This document shows positions 7,028 to 14,210 of a DNA stretch of 15,805 bases, piece after piece. Made by a program: the position numbers and the translations under genes. Under the pieces are notes generated by a model, which ran no database searches, was not told the DNA's origin, and worked only from the letters and a program-made list of their open reading frames with translations. Each line of letters starts with the position of its first letter. Position 1 is the stretch's first letter. This DNA is from an uncultured Cellvibrio sp. (GTDB lineage: Bacteria > Pseudomonadota > Gammaproteobacteria > Pseudomonadales > Cellvibrionaceae). Location: the NCBI GenBank assembly GCA_946482345.1, contig CAMLRJ010000027.1, positions 1 through 15,805 of the forward strand, in the 5' to 3' direction.

Positions 7028-8758
7028 TTGAGTGAAAATGTTCGAGTGCTTTTCATCGACCCGGAACAGGGCGAGTATCTGTTGGTTGCCGAATTGTTGT
7101 CGCATATTCGTCATGTGGATTACGATTTGGTCTGGTGTCATTCTTTGGTGAAAGCCCTGCCACTTTTATTATCTGATGAGTTTGATGTGGCATTGGTCGA
7201 TTATTATTGGGGGCAAGATTCGGCGCGCGATTTATTAAATGTTACACGCATACAGGCTTGCAAAACACCGATTGTCATAATGACGGATGAAATAGAAAAA
7301 CAGGTAGCAGAAGATGCCATTCGTGTAGGTGCAGCTGATTATTTAATAAAAGATCAAATTGATGCTCCGTTGCTGGAACGAACCCTGCGTTATGCCATTG
7401 AACGCAAAACAATGGAGCAGCATCTTGCACGTCTGGCGCATTACGATTCGTTAACGGATATTCCCAATCGTATTCTTTTTCGAGATCGACTCGAGCACGC
7501 TATTTTGTTAGCTGAGCGTGACAACACTAATTTTTGTTTGATGTTTATTGATTTAAATGGATTCAAACAGGTTAACGATAATTTTGGTCACGATGCCGGT
7601 GATGAAATTATTAAGGTCTGTGCCCAACGATTGAATAATTGTTTGCGTCGAAGTGATTCCGTCGCCCGCATGGGGGGTGATGAATTTACCTTATTATTAC
7701 AGAATACCGATAACAATCGTGACGTTGCCTTGATCGCAGAAAAAGTGATTCAGGCTATATCACAGCCAACCATCATCAAGGGATATGAAGTGGTTGTTGG
7801 TTGCAGTATCGGTATTGCCATTTATCCACAAGCCGGTCGCGATGCAGAAAGTTTATTTAAACATGCAGATATGGCGATGTATAAAGCCAAACAGGATTCA
7901 GACAGTAATTATCAATTTTTTACGGAGTCCATGAATAAAGATGTCAAACGACAATTGCGAATGGAAGCGGATTTGCGTTTGGCATTAAAAAAACAACAAT
8001 TTATTTTGCATTACCAGCCGCGAATCGATGCGTCTACAGGTAAATTGGTGGCAGTAGAAGCCTTGTTACGTTGGAATAAACCAGGTACAGGTTTAATTAA
8101 CGCCAGTGAATTTATTGCGACAGCCGAAGAAACGGGTGTTATTACTGCAATTGGTTACTGGGTGATTCGACAGGCGTGTCATGATCTGAAGCATTTGCAA
8201 TCTGTGGCGGGCTATCAGGTCATGATGGCGATTAATTTATCGCTTAAACAATTTCGCGATGAAAATCTGGTGCACCATGTCGCCAGTATTTTTAATGAAT
8301 TTGCTGTTAATCCGGGTGATATTGAATTTGAAATTACGGAAACGGCGTTTTCTGAAAATCTTGACCTGATTACACTTTGCATGAAGCCATTGGCTTATTT
8401 CGGCGTTAATTTTTTACTGGATGATTTTGGCTCGGGCCACTCATCTTTATTGCATTTACAACGTTTGCCTATGAGCAGCGTTAAAATTGATTTGAATTAT
8501 TTGATTGAGTTAAATCGTAGTGTGGTTGATCGCCGTCTGGTTGCGGCGACTATTGCATTTGCCCAGCATTTGGGCAAGCAATTGGTTATTGAAGGTGTTG
8601 AAACTCAGGATCAACTTGAATGGTTGATCGGCCTCGGGTGCGATCAAATGCAAGGGCATTTATTTTCAGAGGCCGTTGAAATATCCGCTGTGTGTGACAT
8701 CTATTCTATGAGCAAGGATACCGATGTTTCTCGGGTAAGTGCGTCATTACCTCTGTGA
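7028..8758 (+). CDS. Response regulator with GGDEF and EAL domains (cyclic-di-GMP turnover)
   Basis: A 576-residue cytoplasmic signalling protein. REC domain (about 5-125): acidic residues D11 and E13, predicted phospho-acceptor D58 in VALVDYY, T86 and K108. GGDEF domain (about 138-300): DSLTDIPNR, FIDLNGFKQVND and an intact GGDEF at 216-220, with an RxxD inhibitory site (R207-D210) exactly five residues before it. EAL domain (about 312-560): EALLRW (344-349), AINLS, EFEITE, DDFGSG (465-470), VKID (485-488), EGVE (522-525) and QGH. All residues usually needed for diguanylate cyclase and phosphodiesterase activity appear present, so it may do either, depending on REC input. The start is TTG at 7028 with AGGGGA ten bases upstream; SENVRVLFID is a normal REC beginning. 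No cognate histidine kinase is adjacent. The direction of its net effect on biofilm or motility cannot be read from sequence. Confidence 0.93.
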   Translation: MSENVRVLFIDPEQGEYLLVAELLSHIRHVDYDLVWCHSLVKALPLLLSDEFDVALVDYYWGQDSARDLLNVTRIQACKTPIVIMTDEIEKQVAEDAIRVGAADYLIKDQIDAPLLERTLRYAIERKTMEQHLARLAHYDSLTDIPNRILFRDRLEHAILLAERDNTNFCLMFIDLNGFKQVNDNFGHDAGDEIIKVCAQRLNNCLRRSDSVARMGGDEFTLLLQNTDNNRDVALIAEKVIQAISQPTIIKGYEVVVGCSIGIAIYPQAGRDAESLFKHADMAMYKAKQDSDSNYQFFTESMNKDVKRQLRMEADLRLALKKQQFILHYQPRIDASTGKLVAVEALLRWNKPGTGLINASEFIATAEETGVITAIGYWVIRQACHDLKHLQSVAGYQVMMAINLSLKQFRDENLVHHVASIFNEFAVNPGDIEFEITETAFSENLDLITLCMKPLAYFGVNFLLDDFGSGHSSLLHLQRLPMSSVKIDLNYLIELNRSVVDRRLVAATIAFAQHLGKQLVIEGVETQDQLEWLIGLGCDQMQGHLFSEAVEISAVCDIYSMSKDTDVSRVSASLPL

Positions 8759-8813
8759 TTCAGTTGTTTAATGCAAATCGCTTGTTCAATCAATTTTCTG
8801 CACGCTAACTGAT

Positions 8814-10325
8814 TCACGCCGAGGTGCTTGCCTGTCTATCCAATGTTCTGTAACTCAATGCTTCAGAAATTTCTGTTAATGTAATTTGTTCTTTGTCTGC
8901 CATGTCAGCCAGCGTACGGGAAAGTTTTAATACTCTGTGTAATGCGCGTGTTGATAGCCCTAATTTTTCAATGGCCTGTTCTAAAAATTGTGAATCCTGC
9001 GCGCTGATTGCGCAATAGGTTTCCAGTTCGGATGCGTTGAGTTGATGATTGATTTTACCCTGGCGTTGCAGTTGAATGTGTCTCACTTTTTTAACGCGTT
9101 CGCGAATAATTGCACTGGGTTCGTTTTGCAGTTGTTTGGTCAGTAGCTCGCCTTGTTTTAATGCACGCACTGGAACATGCATGTCGATTCTGTCCAGCAA
9201 TGGCCCCGATAATCGGTCGCGATAACGACGAATTTGTTCAGATGTACATCGACACCGACTGTTATCACTGCCGTGATAACCACAAGGGCAGGGATTCATC
9301 GCAGCGATCAATTGAAATTTTGCGGGATAACACGCTTGTGCACGTGCACGTGAAATTCGCACTTCACCGTTTTCCAAAGGTTCGCGCAACACTTCCAATA
9401 CTTTTCGTTGAAATTCTGGAAGTTCATCCAAAAACAAAACGCCTGAATGTGCGAGAGAAATTTCACCGGGTTTTGGATTTGATCCGCCGCCGACTAATGC
9501 AGCAGCAGAACTTGTATGATGAGGTGCTCGAAATGGGCGCTGACCCAATGCAAGTTGACTGTCTGCAGATGCAACAGAATAAATTGCCGCAACATCCAGC
9601 ATTTCTCTTTCAGTTAATACGGGAAGTAATCCGGCCAATCGGCTGGCCAGCATGGTTTTTCCTGTACCTGGTGGCCCGTAAAGTAAAAGATTGTGTCCGC
9701 CCGATGCGCAAATTTCCAGCGCACGTTTTGCGTGTGATTGGCCTTTTACATCAGCAATATCCAATCCGCCTTCCTGTGCAACAGGTTTGGTAGGAATTTG
9801 TTGGTGTAAAAATTCGCGGCCGTGTAAATGCGCACAGACTTGCAATAAAGAATCCGCTGCATAAACGCGGGTTTGACTCCCCATCGCTGCCTCAGCTGCA
9901 TTATTTCGACTGATAATTAACGCGCGGTTTGCATCGCATGCGGCAAGTGATGCAGGCAGTGCAGCATTGACTGCGCGCAATTCTCCCGACAGTGCCAGCT
10001 CACCTAAAAATTCAGTTTCTTGTAAGCTTTCAAGAGGAATTTGTCCTGATGCTGCCAAAATTCCCAAAGCAATTGCCAAATCATAACGCCCACCTTCTTT
10101 GGGTAAATCTGCAGGTGCGAGGTTAACGGTGATGCGTCGTGCAGGAAATTCGAGATAGGAATTTAAAATCGCACTGCGAACGCGATCTTTGCTTTCTTTC
10201 ACGGCGGCTTCGGGTAATCCGACTATGGATAAAGCAGGCAGACCATTTGAGAGATGAACTTCAACTGTAACCAGTGGAGCTTCGATACCGAGTTTTGCGC
10301 GGGAATAAACAATAGCGAGTGACAT
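8814..10325 (-). CDS. comM: ComM/YifB family AAA+ ATPase (Mg-chelatase-like)
   Basis: A 503-residue protein of the YifB/ComM family. ComM is a hexameric helicase that drives branch migration when incoming single-stranded DNA recombines during natural transformation; the gene is also kept in bacteria not known to be competent. Residues 1-165 form the N-terminal Lon-like domain (SIVGLPEAAVKESKDRV, ITVNLAPADLPKEGGRYDLAIALGIL). The AAA+ core has Walker A GPPGTGKT (217-224), Walker B VLFLDE (296-301) and RPFRAPHH. Four cysteines in NPCPCGYHGSDNSRCRC (345-360) probably hold a metal, and LSGPLLDRIDMH is the sensor/arginine region. The C-terminal domain is the usual Mg-chelatase lid (LSTRALHRVLKLSRTLADM). 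ATG 10325 has AAGGA seven bases upstream. It lies downstream of ubiK on the same strand, 100 bases apart, and converges on the GGDEF-EAL gene. Confidence 0.94.
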   Translation of the reverse strand: MSLAIVYSRAKLGIEAPLVTVEVHLSNGLPALSIVGLPEAAVKESKDRVRSAILNSYLEFPARRITVNLAPADLPKEGGRYDLAIALGILAASGQIPLESLQETEFLGELALSGELRAVNAALPASLAACDANRALIISRNNAAEAAMGSQTRVYAADSLLQVCAHLHGREFLHQQIPTKPVAQEGGLDIADVKGQSHAKRALEICASGGHNLLLYGPPGTGKTMLASRLAGLLPVLTEREMLDVAAIYSVASADSQLALGQRPFRAPHHTSSAAALVGGGSNPKPGEISLAHSGVLFLDELPEFQRKVLEVLREPLENGEVRISRARAQACYPAKFQLIAAMNPCPCGYHGSDNSRCRCTSEQIRRYRDRLSGPLLDRIDMHVPVRALKQGELLTKQLQNEPSAIIRERVKKVRHIQLQRQGKINHQLNASELETYCAISAQDSQFLEQAIEKLGLSTRALHRVLKLSRTLADMADKEQITLTEISEALSYRTLDRQASTSA

Positions 10326-10425
10326 ATTTGCATCCTTGTAAATGAGTGAAACATCCAGTGGCGCGAACTATACCTGAGCGGGTTTGAATTGCCAATTACG
10401 GAGGACGCATTGCCGATCCTGTATC

Positions 10426-10653
10426 CTAAGAACGACTTTTTTCCATTTCCGCTAATTTTGCTTCCAGAGCTTCCAACTTTTCCCGAGTTCTTTGCAATAC
10501 CGCTGTTTGTGCATCGAATTGATCGCGGGTGACCAGATCCAACCGTGAAGCAGCGGATTCAATCAGGCGTTTCAAATCCTGACGAGAGATAAATTCTTCT
10601 TTGGGAAAATGCTGCTGCACTTGTTCCAATAATTCTTTAATTGGGGAAATCAT
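10426..10653 (-). CDS. ubiK: Ubiquinone biosynthesis accessory factor UbiK (BMFP domain)
   Basis: A 75-residue small protein of the YqiC/BMFP family, named UbiK for its role as accessory factor of the aerobic ubiquinone (coenzyme Q8) assembly complex, where it works with UbiJ. The N-terminal part (MISPIKELLEQVQQHFPKEEF) is amphipathic and matches the family, RDQFDAQTAVL is the conserved centre, and the C-terminus (about 50-72, RTREKLEALEAKLAEME) is the trimeric coiled coil. The ATG at 10653 has only a weak purine-rich site upstream. It is divergent from glnK across a 426-base control region and followed by comM on the same strand. Confidence 0.9.
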   Translation of the reverse strand: MISPIKELLEQVQQHFPKEEFISRQDLKRLIESAASRLDLVTRDQFDAQTAVLQRTREKLEALEAKLAEMEKSRS

Positions 10654-10809
10654 GATCTTTTCTCTGAAAAAATGTCACTTTGTGAGTCGTTGCTGCTGAC
10701 TATATCAGCTGTTGATTGGAATTTCCTGAATTGATTTTCCCTGCAAAAGTGCAAAATTTGCGGTAATAACCCCGGTATTTTTCTTGCGCAGCACATAAAA
10801 GCCTCTGTT

Positions 10810-10826
10810 TGCATCATTGTGGTGCC
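10810..10826 (+). promoter_or_regulatory. NtrC binding site, distal
   Basis: TGCATC-ATTGT-GGTGCC matches the NtrC consensus TGCACC-N5-GGTGCA at 10 of 12 defined bases. It is centred about 151 bases upstream of the predicted sigma-54 start, a normal enhancer distance. Confidence 0.65.
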
Positions 10827-10841
10827 GATGGTTTTGCTGTG

Positions 10842-10858
10842 CGCTCTCAATTGGTGCT
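10842..10858 (+). promoter_or_regulatory. NtrC binding site, proximal
   Basis: CGCTCT-CAATT-GGTGCT keeps the right half (5 of 6) and a weaker left half (3 of 6) of the NtrC consensus. Its centre is exactly 32 bases from the distal site, so both fall on the same face of the helix, as at the classical glnA enhancer. Confidence 0.5.
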
Positions 10859-10942
10859 CACTTTTCTTTTGTCAGGGGTATAACGTCAATCCAATCGCTT
10901 TAAAAATACCTAACCATATGTTTCTAAATGTTTTTTTTATAT

Positions 10943-10958
10943 TGGCCTGCCTTGTGCA
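10943..10958 (+). promoter_or_regulatory. Sigma-54 (-24/-12) promoter of glnK
   Basis: TGGCCT-GCCTT-GTGCA has the required GG (10944-10945) and GC (10956-10957) twelve bases apart and matches TGGCAC-N5-TTGCA at 8 of 11 bases. Predicted start is near 10969. With the upstream NtrC boxes it indicates induction under nitrogen limitation. Confidence 0.7.
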
Positions 10959-11040
10959 ATTTTCCCCGGGCAAATAGTTCGAGGATTTAGACGTCTTTAT
11001 TTTTATTAAGTGATGTTTGAATTCTGGAGTTTTCGATATT

Positions 11041-11058
11041 CCACATTTTTTTATGTGG
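11041..11058 (+). other. Leader hairpin ahead of glnK
   Basis: CCACAT and ATGTGG form a perfect six-base stem around a six-T loop, followed shortly by a T-rich run (11062-11067). It ends 10 bases before the CAGGAG ribosome site of glnK. It could act as a weak attenuator or mRNA stabiliser; function unproven. Confidence 0.4.
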
Positions 11059-11061
11059 TGA

Positions 11062-11418
<357 letters not shown>

Positions 11419-11470
11419 CAATAACGAAATCTATTAGTAGCAGTTGATTAATCACCTTAGGAGTCATCCC

Positions 11471-12925
11471 GTGAAAAAATTGATCTCAATGGGCGCCAAA
11501 ATCGCCCCGCTAGCAACGCTGGCAGCTTTATCTCTGGCCTCTGGACACCTTTTTGCGCAGGAAGCTGCTGAAGCCGCCGCCGCACCAGCCGCACCCAGTT
11601 TTGAAAAGGGTGATATAGCCTGGATGATGACCAGTACTCTGCTGGTTTTGTTTATGGTTTTGCCAGGTCTGGCACTCTTCTACGGCGGTATGGTTCGCGC
11701 CAAAAACGTTTTGTCGTTGGGCATGCAAATATTTGTCACTTTCTGTTTGATCAGTATTTTGTGGGCGATTTACGGTTACTCGCTGGCCTTTACTGCAGGC
11801 GGTAGCTTGGGAGAATTTATAGGTGGTTTTGATCGCCTGTTTTTAAAAGGCATGTTGGATGATGCAGGCAACCTCACAGCTGCTGCTACTTTCAGCAAAG
11901 GCATTTATATTCCTGAGTATCTTTATGCTGCATTCCAGATGACTTTCGCTGCATTGACACCTTGTTTGATAGTGGGTGCTTTTGCCGAGCGCATGAAGTT
12001 TTCTGCAGTGCTGTTGTTCATGGTCTTGTGGTTCACTTTCGCTTACTTGCCAATTGCACACATGGTGTGGTTCTGGGCGGGTCCTGATGCTTACACTACT
12101 GCTGAAGCCGGTGCTGCTGCTACAGCGGGTGCAGGTTTCCTTTTCCAACACGGCGCTCTGGACTTTGCCGGTGGTACAGTCGTTCATATCAATGCGGGTA
12201 TTGCCGGTTTGGTAGGTTGTTTGCTGATTGGTAAGCGTAAAGGTTTTGGTAATCAATCATTGGCTCCACACAATGTTCCTTTCACTATGATCGGTGCTGC
12301 GTTGCTCTGGGTGGGTTGGTTCGGTTTCAACGTAGGTTCAAACCTCGAAGCTAACGCTTTCGCCGCTCAAGTGTTTATCAATACTTTCATTGCAACAGCT
12401 GCTGCTGTATTGGCTTGGACTTTTGGTGAGTGGTTGTTACGCGGCAAACCTACCATGCTGGGTGCTGCTTCAGGTGCAATCGCGGGCTTGGTTGCAATCA
12501 CTCCTGCTTGCGGATGGGTCGGCCCAATGGGTGCACTTATCATCGGATTGATCGGCGGTTTCATCTGTATGTTGGCTGTGCTGAAACTGAAGGCCGCTTT
12601 GGGTTATGACGACTCATTGGACGTGTTCGGCGTTCACTGTGTTGGCGGGATCATAGGTGCGATTTTGACCGGTGTATTTAATAGCCCTGATCTGGGTGGT
12701 ACAGGCATATACGATTATGTGACAGGTACCTGGGGATATGCTGGTATGGGTACCCAGGTCTGGGCTCAAACCAAAGGCGTGTTGATTACCATTCTTTGGT
12801 CCGGTGTTGTCTCCTTTGTGGCTTATAAACTGGTCGATATCATCATAGGTCTGCGTGTAACAGAAGAAGTGGAAACTGAAGGTTTGGATACAGCCGAGCA
12901 TGGTGAGCGCGGTTACCACATGTAA
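11471..12925 (+). CDS. amtB: Ammonium transporter AmtB
   Basis: A 484-residue inner-membrane ammonium channel. GTG 11471 is the start: AGGAG lies seven bases upstream, whereas an earlier TTG at 11444 would sit before that ribosome site. The N-terminus is a signal peptide (MKKLISMGAKIAPLATLAAL, cleavage probably near LFAQ, residue 30), followed by an Ala/Glu-rich spacer and 11 membrane helices. Pore residues are present: D231 and H239 in LDFAGGTVVHINAG, and H389 in DVFGVHCVGG (twin histidines, H168/H318 of E. coli). The C-terminal tail (LRVTEEVETEGLDTAEHGERGYHM region) is the conserved segment that docks GlnK. The gene is sandwiched between two PII genes, so the channel may be gated by either. 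Confidence 0.96.
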   Translation: MKKLISMGAKIAPLATLAALSLASGHLFAQEAAEAAAAPAAPSFEKGDIAWMMTSTLLVLFMVLPGLALFYGGMVRAKNVLSLGMQIFVTFCLISILWAIYGYSLAFTAGGSLGEFIGGFDRLFLKGMLDDAGNLTAAATFSKGIYIPEYLYAAFQMTFAALTPCLIVGAFAERMKFSAVLLFMVLWFTFAYLPIAHMVWFWAGPDAYTTAEAGAAATAGAGFLFQHGALDFAGGTVVHINAGIAGLVGCLLIGKRKGFGNQSLAPHNVPFTMIGAALLWVGWFGFNVGSNLEANAFAAQVFINTFIATAAAVLAWTFGEWLLRGKPTMLGAASGAIAGLVAITPACGWVGPMGALIIGLIGGFICMLAVLKLKAALGYDDSLDVFGVHCVGGIIGAILTGVFNSPDLGGTGIYDYVTGTWGYAGMGTQVWAQTKGVLITILWSGVVSFVAYKLVDIIIGLRVTEEVETEGLDTAEHGERGYHM

Positions 12926-12934
12926 TCCTGATTC

Positions 12935-12954
12935 CTCCCCCGGTGACGGGGGAG
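12935..12954 (+). other. GC-rich hairpin after amtB
   Basis: CTCCCCC / GGGGGAG forms a perfect seven-base stem with loop GGTGAC, nine bases after the amtB stop. No T run follows, so it is not a standard intrinsic terminator. It may protect the glnK-amtB mRNA 3' end or partly reduce read-through to the second PII gene. Confidence 0.55.
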
Positions 12955-13017
12955 ATCTTGATGTGGTTTAGACAAATGGAATATTTGCCATAGAATAGAG
13001 AGCGATGACAGGTGCTT

Positions 13018-13429
<412 letters not shown>

Positions 13430-13443
13430 ATATGTTGCATCAG

Positions 13444-13473
13444 AAAAACGCTGCCATGAGCAGCGTTTTTTTT
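13444..13473 (+). terminator. Intrinsic terminator of the second PII gene
   Basis: AACGCTGC / GCAGCGTT stem with loop CATGA, preceded by an A run and followed by eight T (13466-13473). It closes the glnK-amtB-PII group. The A run means it could also work on the minus strand. Confidence 0.92.
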
Positions 13474-13586
13474 GCGGATAATTTGCTTGCAAGAAAAATT
13501 ATTACTAGAATTCCCAACATTGGGTGCGAACTTGAATAATGAATTCAAAGAAGCTGAATCGGTAATAACGTGTTCCAGGTGACAAT

Positions 13587-13904
13587 ATGAGTGATGAAGA
13601 TTCTATCAACGATGAATTGGAAGATTCCCCGATTGAAGGAGAAGAGGAGGTTGATGATGTAGAGGATGCGGTTGATGGAGGAGATGATGCAGGTTTTGCT
13701 GCAGCACCAGCGAGCAAAGTTGCTGATGAAATTGAAGCCATGGAAGATTTCAGTATAGCCTCTCGTCAAAAAGCCCGTGATGAATTGGAAGCACAAATAG
13801 CAGAGTTTTTGGCAAGAGGTGGAAAAATTTCCCAAGTGGAACCCAACGTTACAGCTGATCCTCCTAAAAAACCGACTTCCGACTACGGCGGTCGCCCGAT
13901 TTGA
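13587..13904 (+). CDS. sutA: Transcriptional regulator SutA (RNA polymerase-binding)
   Basis: A 105-residue protein matching SutA of Pseudomonas aeruginosa, which binds RNA polymerase and broadly adjusts transcription, including ribosomal RNA and maintenance genes, during slow growth. The layout fits: a highly acidic disordered N-terminus (about 1-45, rich in Asp and Glu), a central helix (about 58-78, RQKARDELEAQIAEFLARGG), and the conserved C-terminal tail beginning KISQVEPNV and ending ADPPKKPTSDYGGRPI, which I recall as nearly the same in Pseudomonas SutA. AGGTGA lies four bases before the ATG. It has terminators on both sides, so it is its own transcription unit. Its place beside the glnK-amtB region agrees with my recollection of the Pseudomonas gene order. 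The acidic run shows in the DNA as a GA-rich stretch. Confidence 0.85.
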   Translation: MSDEDSINDELEDSPIEGEEEVDDVEDAVDGGDDAGFAAAPASKVADEIEAMEDFSIASRQKARDELEAQIAEFLARGGKISQVEPNVTADPPKKPTSDYGGRPI

Positions 13905-13909
13905 TAGTT

Positions 13910-13941
13910 AAAAATAGCCTCCTTGTGAGGCTATTTTTTTT
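13910..13941 (+). terminator. Intrinsic terminator of sutA
   Basis: AAAAATAGCCTC / GAGGCTATTTTT forms a long perfect stem with loop CTTGT, followed by further T to 13941. The A run makes it potentially bidirectional. Confidence 0.92.
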
Positions 13942-13998
13942 GGTCGATTTTTTGAATCCAGTTGGATTAGAATGGCCGCACCTTGACTTCGCACCGCA

Positions 13999-14014
13999 TG
14001 GTACAGTTAATGCT
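13999..14014 (+). promoter_or_regulatory. Possible sigma-54 promoter ahead of the symporter
   Basis: TGGTAC-AGTTA-ATGCT has GG (14000-14001) and GC (14012-14013) twelve bases apart, matching TGGCAC-N5-TTGCA at 8 of 11 bases, with predicted start near 14025. No NtrC box was found nearby, so this is only a candidate. Confidence 0.35.
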
Positions 14015-14032
14015 TATCGATTGTTGAATTCA

Positions 14033-14046
14033 TATTGATATCAATA
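14033..14046. promoter_or_regulatory. Perfect 14-base palindrome in the symporter leader
   Basis: TATTGATATCAATA is its own reverse complement and lies in the AT-rich region upstream of the symporter, just past the candidate sigma-54 start. It resembles an operator for a dimeric regulator. It is not an FNR site, which needs four bases between TTGAT and ATCAA. Confidence 0.35.
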
Positions 14047-14132
14047 ATTTTTTGTGAATTTGCAACGATATTAATGATGAAATTTCCCCAGGCTTGTTCA
14101 ACCTGATTAATCAATTAACAGAGGATTGACTT

Positions 14133-14210
14133 ATGTTTCTCGCTCTTGTTTTTACTCTCATGCAGGTCAGTCACCTGATACCAGTTCATAAAGGAGGCAG
14201 CAAATGTTAA
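14133..14210 (+). CDS. Small 25-residue ORF coupled to the symporter
   Basis: ATG at 14133 with AGAGGA seven bases upstream opens a 25-residue frame reading MFLALVFTLMQ then VSHLIPVHKGGSKC. The first ten residues are hydrophobic; the end is basic. Its last codons contain the AAGGAGG ribosome site of the symporter, and its TAA (14208-14210) falls inside the symporter's second and third codons, so the two frames overlap by seven bases. This is the arrangement of a translationally coupled leader or of a small membrane accessory protein. I do not recognise the peptide. It shows no amino-acid run suggesting attenuation. Alternatively it is a chance frame; the good ribosome site argues against that. 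Confidence 0.5.
   Translation: MFLALVFTLMQVSHLIPVHKGGSKC

Noticed and set aside
9110..9793. 227-codon plus-strand frame opposite comM
   Set aside because: It is antisense to a well-conserved AAA+ gene, has no ribosome site, and its length follows from codon bias of comM.
10650..10850. 66-codon minus-strand frame upstream of ubiK
   Set aside because: It overlaps the NtrC boxes and the ubiK start, has no family resemblance and no ribosome site; the interval reads as a control region.
11843..12256. 137-codon minus-strand frame inside amtB
   Set aside because: Antisense shadow of a strongly conserved membrane protein; its composition reflects the complement of AmtB codons.
12935..12954. Intrinsic terminator after amtB
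   Set aside because: The stem is strong but no T run follows, so it is listed only as a hairpin.
13545..13835. Minus-strand frames opposite sutA, including a serine-rich one
   Set aside because: They arise from the complement of the Asp/Glu codon run in SutA and have no start signals.
14033..14046. FNR site at the palindrome TATTGATATCAATA
   Set aside because: FNR requires four bases between TTGAT and ATCAA; here there are none.
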